From contig JAUSQB010000365.1 of the NCBI GenBank assembly GCA_030652715.1, forward strand, positions 1-7,164: 7,164 nt of DNA. Direction: 5' to 3'. Of this stretch, positions 6,167-7,164 are shown piece by piece (positions within the stretch are counted from its first letter, which is position 1; every line of letters starts with the position of its first letter). The translations under genes were made by a program, and so were the position numbers. The stretch is from Rugosibacter sp. (GTDB lineage: Bacteria > Pseudomonadota > Gammaproteobacteria > Burkholderiales > Rhodocyclaceae). Below the pieces are notes generated by a model. The model searched no databases. It was not told the DNA's origin and worked only from the letters and a program-made list of their open reading frames with translations.

Positions 6167-6877
6167 ATGTCAGGAACTCTCTGGTTACTGCCTGTCGCGC
6201 TGGGTGACACGCCCTGGCAATATTGCTTGCCGCCAGCAACCCGTGAAGCGGCCTGTCGGCTAACGTACTTCGTTGCTGAAAACGCAAAAACCGCTCGTGC
6301 GGAACTAAAGCGCATGGAGCACCCGACACCCTTGCGTGACTTGGCCATTGAGCAATTGCCCGAAAAACCGAGCCCTGCCGACATTGACCGGCTTTTAGCG
6401 CCACTTCATGCAGGCCATGACATCGGGTTAATGTCCGAAGCCGGTTGTCCGGCAGTTGCCGATCCCGGTGCATTGCTGGTTCGACGTACGCATGCGCTCG
6501 GCTTATGCGTCAAACCGCTGGTCGGCCCTTCATCTATACTGCTAGCCCTCATGGCCTCGGGGCTGAACGGGCAGCGATTTGCTTTTCATGGCTATCTGCC
6601 CGCCAAGGAGCCAGAGCGCAGCCAGCGCATCATTGAGCTGGAAAAAGAATCTACCCGCCTGCAACAGACGCAGATTTTTATTGAAACACCTTATCGAAAT
6701 CTCGTTCTGTTTAATGCATTGACAACCCATACCCGCGCACAAACACTGCTGTGTCTGGCGACTGATCTCACGCTGGATCAGGAATACGTCACCACACGCC
6801 CCGTCAGCGAGTGGAAAAAGCAAGCCGCACCGCCCATTGATAAACGGCCTACGGTATTTCTTTTTTTAGCGGCTTAG
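6167..6877 (+). CDS. short RsmI-like SAM-dependent methyltransferase (tetrapyrrole methylase fold), target unknown
   Basis: The protein has 236 residues and the two-domain tetrapyrrole methylase pattern. GTLWLLPVALGD is at 3-14, the segment YFVAENAKTARAELKRM at 34-50 corresponds to the RsmI region LIAAEDTRHT, SEAGCPAVADPG is at 90-101, VGPSSILLALMASGL at 119-133, GYLP at 142-145, ETPYR at 173-177, and ATDLTLDQEYV at 198-208. These line up with RsmI, which 2'-O-methylates C1402 of 16S rRNA. However, the RsmI N-terminal ATPIGNLxD and AEDTR motifs are replaced, and the C-terminal part of RsmI (286 residues in E. coli) is absent. I read it as a distinct subfamily, not truncated RsmI. The ATG at 6167 is preferred because conservation begins there; an upstream in-frame ATG at 6116 would overlap maf. 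It follows maf by 11 bases and is probably co-transcribed. SAM binding is inferred. Confidence 0.88.
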   Translation: MSGTLWLLPVALGDTPWQYCLPPATREAACRLTYFVAENAKTARAELKRMEHPTPLRDLAIEQLPEKPSPADIDRLLAPLHAGHDIGLMSEAGCPAVADPGALLVRRTHALGLCVKPLVGPSSILLALMASGLNGQRFAFHGYLPAKEPERSQRIIELEKESTRLQQTQIFIETPYRNLVLFNALTTHTRAQTLLCLATDLTLDQEYVTTRPVSEWKKQAAPPIDKRPTVFLFLAA

Positions 6878-6918
6878 CACGCAAACCAAGACCACGGCAG
6901 ATCACGGCACAAAAGCAC

Positions 6919-6927
6919 TGTTAGAAT
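6919..6927 (+). promoter_or_regulatory. candidate extended -10 promoter for the DUF2863-type gene
   Basis: TGTTAGAAT holds an extended -10 (TG, one base, TAGAAT, 5/6 to TATAAT). No recognisable -35 lies upstream. It is inside a small dyad CTGTT/AACAG (6918-6933). The start would be near 6934, about 43 bases before the ATG at 6977. The 99-base gap (6878-6976) has no T-run hairpin to end the upstream transcript. Confidence 0.35.
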
Positions 6928-6953
6928 CAACAGCCCTTGGCCCTCCTCCATAA

Positions 6954-6968
6954 CGGGTGCCCAACCCG
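6954..6968 (+). other. small hairpin upstream of the DUF2863-type start
   Basis: CGGGT and ACCCG form a 5-bp stem around a five-base loop, ending eight bases before the ATG at 6977. It covers the zone where a ribosome site would normally lie, and no purine-rich site is seen there. It may affect initiation, or be chance. Confidence 0.3.
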
Positions 6969-6976
6969 CTTTCCGC

Positions 6977-7164
6977 ATGAAACGCAATCGCCCTCCGCGC
7001 CGTATTAAACAAACCCCTGATACGCTGCGCTTGATTCAACTGGCCACCAGCCTGAGTGAGTCATCAAGCCGGATTGAAGATGATTTCTGGGAAAAACACC
7101 TGACTGCGCTCGTCATGCATTTGATCAGTAGCAGTGCGGAAGAAACCCTGATGGCGGCGCTGGA
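6977..7164 (+). CDS. DUF2863 family protein, 5' part; runs off the right edge
   Basis: Only the first 62 codons are visible. The protein starts MKRNRPPRRIKQTPDTLRLI, a basic tail, followed by an amphipathic helical stretch with QLATSLSESSSRIEDDFWE and then LTALVMHLISSSAEETLMAAL. This resembles the N-terminus of the DUF2863 family, in which a basic lead is followed by a pattern like L-A-x-x-L-x-x-S-G-S-R-x-E-D-x-x-W-E and later T-L-D-A-A-L. I recall that family as restricted largely to betaproteobacteria and without known function. The assignment is from memory of the pattern on a fragment. There is no clear Shine-Dalgarno site before the ATG at 6977 and no better start nearby. It lies 99 bases after the methyltransferase and may have its own promoter. 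Confidence 0.75.
   Translation, partial: MKRNRPPRRIKQTPDTLRLIQLATSLSESSSRIEDDFWEKHLTALVMHLISSSAEETLMAAL

Noticed and set aside
6893..6909. Direct repeat CACGGCA-gat-CACGGCA with a 10-base period upstream of the candidate DUF2863 promoter
   Set aside because: A single 7-base repeat pair is easily chance, and it matches no operator I know; noted only because its spacing is one helical turn.
1..7164. Mobile element, CRISPR array, tRNA or rRNA gene, defence or toxin system
   Set aside because: Coding density is high and filled by housekeeping genes. I saw no regularly spaced repeats, no transposase or integrase signatures and no tRNA-like clover sequence.

Overview
The window carries a conserved chromosomal housekeeping locus of a Gram-negative bacterium, most likely a betaproteobacterium (order Burkholderiales). 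The evidence is the gene order DUF177/yceD–rpmF–plsX–fabH–fabD–fabG–acpP–fabF, with a yceF-type maf gene divergent from it. A short RsmI-like methyltransferase follows maf, and then the start of a DUF2863-type gene, a family I know mainly from betaproteobacteria. Genus cannot be fixed from the sequence alone.

Minus strand, right to left (5525 to 1): DUF177 protein, ribosomal protein L32, an intrinsic terminator, then plsX, fabH, fabD, fabG, acpP and the first 191 codons of fabF, which runs off the left edge. Gaps in the fab cluster are short (8 to 78 bases) and every gene points the same way, so it reads as one operon. PlsX links acyl-ACP to phospholipid synthesis. FabD loads malonate onto ACP, FabH starts the chain, FabF elongates it, FabG reduces the beta-keto product, and AcpP carries every intermediate. 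L32 and DUF177 connect the block to ribosome and 23S rRNA production.

Plus strand, from 5574: maf (7-methyl-GTP pyrophosphatase type), then 11 bases later a compact tetrapyrrole-methylase-family methyltransferase, then a 99-base gap with a candidate promoter, and the first 62 codons of the DUF2863-type gene.

The most informative non-coding signals are three. A strong hairpin plus T-run lies between rpmF and plsX and ends 17 bases before the plsX ATG. The 48-to-84-base divergent region between DUF177 and maf has overlapping candidate extended -10 elements and a 13-base dyad. A weaker candidate promoter lies in the acpP leader. I see no mobile element, CRISPR array, tRNA or rRNA, and no new multi-gene system. 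The least described items are the short RsmI-like methyltransferase and the DUF2863-type gene.
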